Below are positions 19,656-20,957 of a stretch of DNA of 20,957 bases, piece after piece. This DNA comes from a virus. Within the stretch, counting starts at the first letter, position 1; each line of letters opens with the position of its first letter. The notes under the pieces are model-generated. The model saw only the letters and a program-made list of their open reading frames with translations. It was not told the origin of the DNA and made no database searches. The stretch spans positions 1 to 20,957 of the IMG/VR virus record IMGVR_UViG_3300046001_003276. One strand, written 5' to 3'. The translations under genes were made by a program, and so were the position numbers.

Positions 19656-20000
19656 ATGGAAACAAATCCGACACTATTTAAATTATTAAAGATTACAAAC
19701 GTGCGAAATGAAGTTAATTACTTTCCTCTTAACCGCACTAACAAACAATTTCACGAAACTTATAAGCGTTCTTTGAGCAATGAAAAACGCGAGAAGTACA
19801 AAGTTGAGGAAGTTGAATTGACAACCGAGCAAGCGGCAGAGTTAGGTGTTGCAGAAGCACACGCTATTCTTTACCCACCGACACGCAAAGGGCAACCGAA
19901 TGCAACAAGCAACAACATTATGGAGATGCTTATTGCGCAAAATGCTAAGTTAATGGAGATGTTAGAATCTAAAAACGAAACCACTAAACCAAAGAAATAA
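19656..20000 (+). CDS. Hypothetical protein of the head region, 114 aa
   Basis: No family recognised. The first 60 residues (FKLLKITNVRNEVNYFPLNRTNKQFHETYKRSL...KYKVEEVELTTEQAAELGV) look like a small mixed alpha/beta domain; the C-terminal ~30 residues form a predicted coiled coil (NIMEMLIAQNAKLMEMLESK) with a Lys-rich end. It follows a good promoter, lies between the MuF-like gene and the scaffold-like gene and overlaps the next tiny ORF by one base (TAATG). A head accessory or capsid-assembly role is plausible from position only. Confidence 0.6.
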   Translation: METNPTLFKLLKITNVRNEVNYFPLNRTNKQFHETYKRSLSNEKREKYKVEEVELTTEQAAELGVAEAHAILYPPTRKGQPNATSNNIMEMLIAQNAKLMEMLESKNETTKPKK

Positions 20001-20056
20001 TGGCAAAGCAAACTAAACCTAAAGGCGGCTGCAAAGGATGTGGTGGCTCACGTTAA
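20000..20056 (+). CDS. Tiny basic Cys peptide, 18 aa
   Basis: ATG 20000 to TAA 20056 encodes MAKQTKPKGGCKGCGGSR. The start is fused to the preceding stop as TAATG, the same coupling seen at 6619, 15012 and 18721, and the small gap that follows would otherwise hold no gene. The composition (6 Gly, 2 Cys in CxxC, 5 basic residues) is not random-looking and echoes the CGCGGS string of the 66-aa protein at 9656. The size makes it uncertain. Confidence 0.5.
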   Translation: MAKQTKPKGGCKGCGGSR

Positions 20057-20079
20057 TTATAATTTAAAACATAAACAAA

Positions 20080-20957
20080 ATGGCAATATTAGCTGATACA
20101 ATTAAAAAATTACTTACTAAAGCGGGTTTTGACCTTAACTCTGAAACATATAGACAACTTATAGGCATCAAAGAACTTGTTGCTGAAATACCTGATGAGG
20201 TGGACCAATCATTGACAACTCTTATGAGTGCTAATGAGGCCAAGAATAACATCGACATTAAGAAACATTTTAAAGCCGAGGCACTTGATCCGTTTAACAA
20301 TAAAGTTTCAACGTGGTTAAAGGACAACGGTGCTGATGATGACACTATCAAACTGATTACTGATGACCCTAACACCTATAACAAAGTTGAGGTTGCAATT
20401 AAGAAGATTGCTGAATTGAAATCAAAGCAAGTTGATGGCAAAGGCGATAAGGCAGAACTTGAACGTAAGATTAACGAACTAAGCGCACAACTATCAAAGG
20501 CTGCAACGGATGCCGCAAACGAAAAGCAAAGTGCTATTGATGCGATTGTTGCTAAGTATGATGGCGAGTTTACAGAGATGGAGATTAATCGCATCATTTC
20601 ATCTAAAAAGTTGCCCGGGCAGTTTGGTTTGGATGTTGAAAGTAAGATTGCGCGTGAGTTTTTGAATAAGAAACTTGCCGAGAAAAGTGCTGCCATAAAA
20701 AAAATTGATGGAAAATTAAAATTAGTTGCAAAAGATGATGATAAAATGCTTATCTTTGACAACGGAAAGGAACTCGACCTTGACACTCTCACAGATATGG
20801 CCTTGGCCGACAATAAGTTTTTGAAAGTATCTGACAACGGAGGCGGTATGCCACCTAAGTCGCCACAGAGCCCACAAAGCTCATCTAAACCATCTGCCGC
20901 GGCAGCCAACGCTTTAAGCGACTTAGAAATCGCATTGCAAGGTTTCGGGCAGAAATA
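20080..20957 (+). CDS. Scaffold-like capsid assembly protein (truncated by or ending at window edge)
   Basis: The frame is open from ATG 20080 to the edge, 292 codons plus a final TA, so the stop may be cut by one base. The protein is highly charged and helical, with a coiled-coil centre (ELERKINELSAQLSKAATDAANEKQ, about residues 126-150, in shorter parts), then a beta segment (KLKLVAKDDDKMLIFDNG) and a low-complexity Pro/Gln/Ser region before the end. This arrangement and the position after portal and MuF-like genes match phage scaffolding proteins (gp20/DUF4355-like) that precede the major capsid gene. The leader ATAAACAAAATG is A-rich as elsewhere. A capsid protein with an N-terminal delta domain is the less likely alternative. 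Confidence 0.65.
   Translation, partial: MAILADTIKKLLTKAGFDLNSETYRQLIGIKELVAEIPDEVDQSLTTLMSANEAKNNIDIKKHFKAEALDPFNNKVSTWLKDNGADDDTIKLITDDPNTYNKVEVAIKKIAELKSKQVDGKGDKAELERKINELSAQLSKAATDAANEKQSAIDAIVAKYDGEFTEMEINRIISSKKLPGQFGLDVESKIAREFLNKKLAEKSAAIKKIDGKLKLVAKDDDKMLIFDNGKELDLDTLTDMALADNKFLKVSDNGGGMPPKSPQSPQSSSKPSAAAANALSDLEIALQGFGQK
20726..20758 (+). promoter_or_regulatory. Possible internal promoter in the scaffold-like gene
   Basis: TTG (20726-20728), 22-nt spacer, TATCTTTG (20751-20758). The -7 box is the same octamer as in the late promoter at 6251. It would transcribe the gene just beyond the window, expected to be the major capsid gene. The spacer is at the long end and the site is within coding DNA, so it may be chance. 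Confidence 0.3.

Noticed and set aside
20064-20909. Two long minus-strand open frames opposite the scaffold-like gene
   Set aside because: Ser/Leu-rich antisense shadows of a Lys/Asp/Glu-rich + strand gene; no start context.
1-20957. CRISPR array, insertion sequence, integrase or attachment site
   Set aside because: No regularly spaced repeat-spacer units, transposase motifs, recombinase motifs or terminal repeats were found.

Overview
The window is about 21 kb of a tailed-phage genome (free phage or prophage) whose host is most likely a Bacteroidota bacterium. Evidence for the host group: all convincing genes are on the + strand; DNA is AT-rich; gene starts follow an A-rich leader (often ACTAACAATG or similar) instead of a normally spaced Shine-Dalgarno; several intergenic sites fit the Bacteroidota promoter TTG-N19-22-TAnnTTTG; and the replication proteins (VirE_N-type primase, DUF3127-type SSB) are families typical of that phylum. 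A tape-measure protein with no recognisable sheath gene suggests a long non-contractile (siphovirus-like) tail. No integrase, repressor pair or lysis gene was recognised, so lifestyle is undecided. The right end is cut inside, or at the last codon of, a probable scaffold gene; the major capsid gene is not seen.

Layout. 1-2302: tail end of an HTH-like protein, a small zinc-knuckle protein, an unknown, then a recombination module (DUF3127-like SSB with acidic DDGLPF tail, a conserved 155-aa protein, a YqaJ-like PD-(D/E)XK nuclease). 2303-5440: a replication module in which a VirE_N primase and an SF3-like helicase are separate genes, interleaved with a DUF3820/J-domain fusion and a 62-aa protein; each of the latter two is preceded by a ~95-100 nt structured, promoter-headed, terminator-ended RNA. 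5441-5715: AT-rich non-coding stretch with iteron-like TTAGAAAAG repeats, a candidate origin. 5716-6246: VRR-NUC nuclease.

6263-20957: virion module, opened by a good promoter immediately before a putative small terminase. The order is TerS-TerL, a GT2-like glycosyltransferase and a methyltransferase, small unknown/membrane proteins, a tail assembly chaperone with a probable programmed -1 frameshift on a T9 run, tape measure, two large tail proteins, a GT8-like glycosyltransferase, then portal, MuF-like head protein, two small proteins and a scaffold-like protein. Tail genes therefore lie between terminase and portal, which is not the commonest siphovirus order. Most genes overlap by 1-44 nt, indicating translational coupling.

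Most notable: (i) two related structured RNA elements with nested/pseudoknotted pairing and shared CCTAT/ATAGG terminator stems; (ii) an overlapping -1 frame that stays open from the T9 slip to six bases before the tape-measure start; (iii) phased iterons beside the helicase gene; (iv) several DnaJ-like pieces (J-domain, CxxCxGxG knuckles) spread over separate phage proteins; (v) two different glycosyltransferases plus a methyltransferase inside the structural operon.
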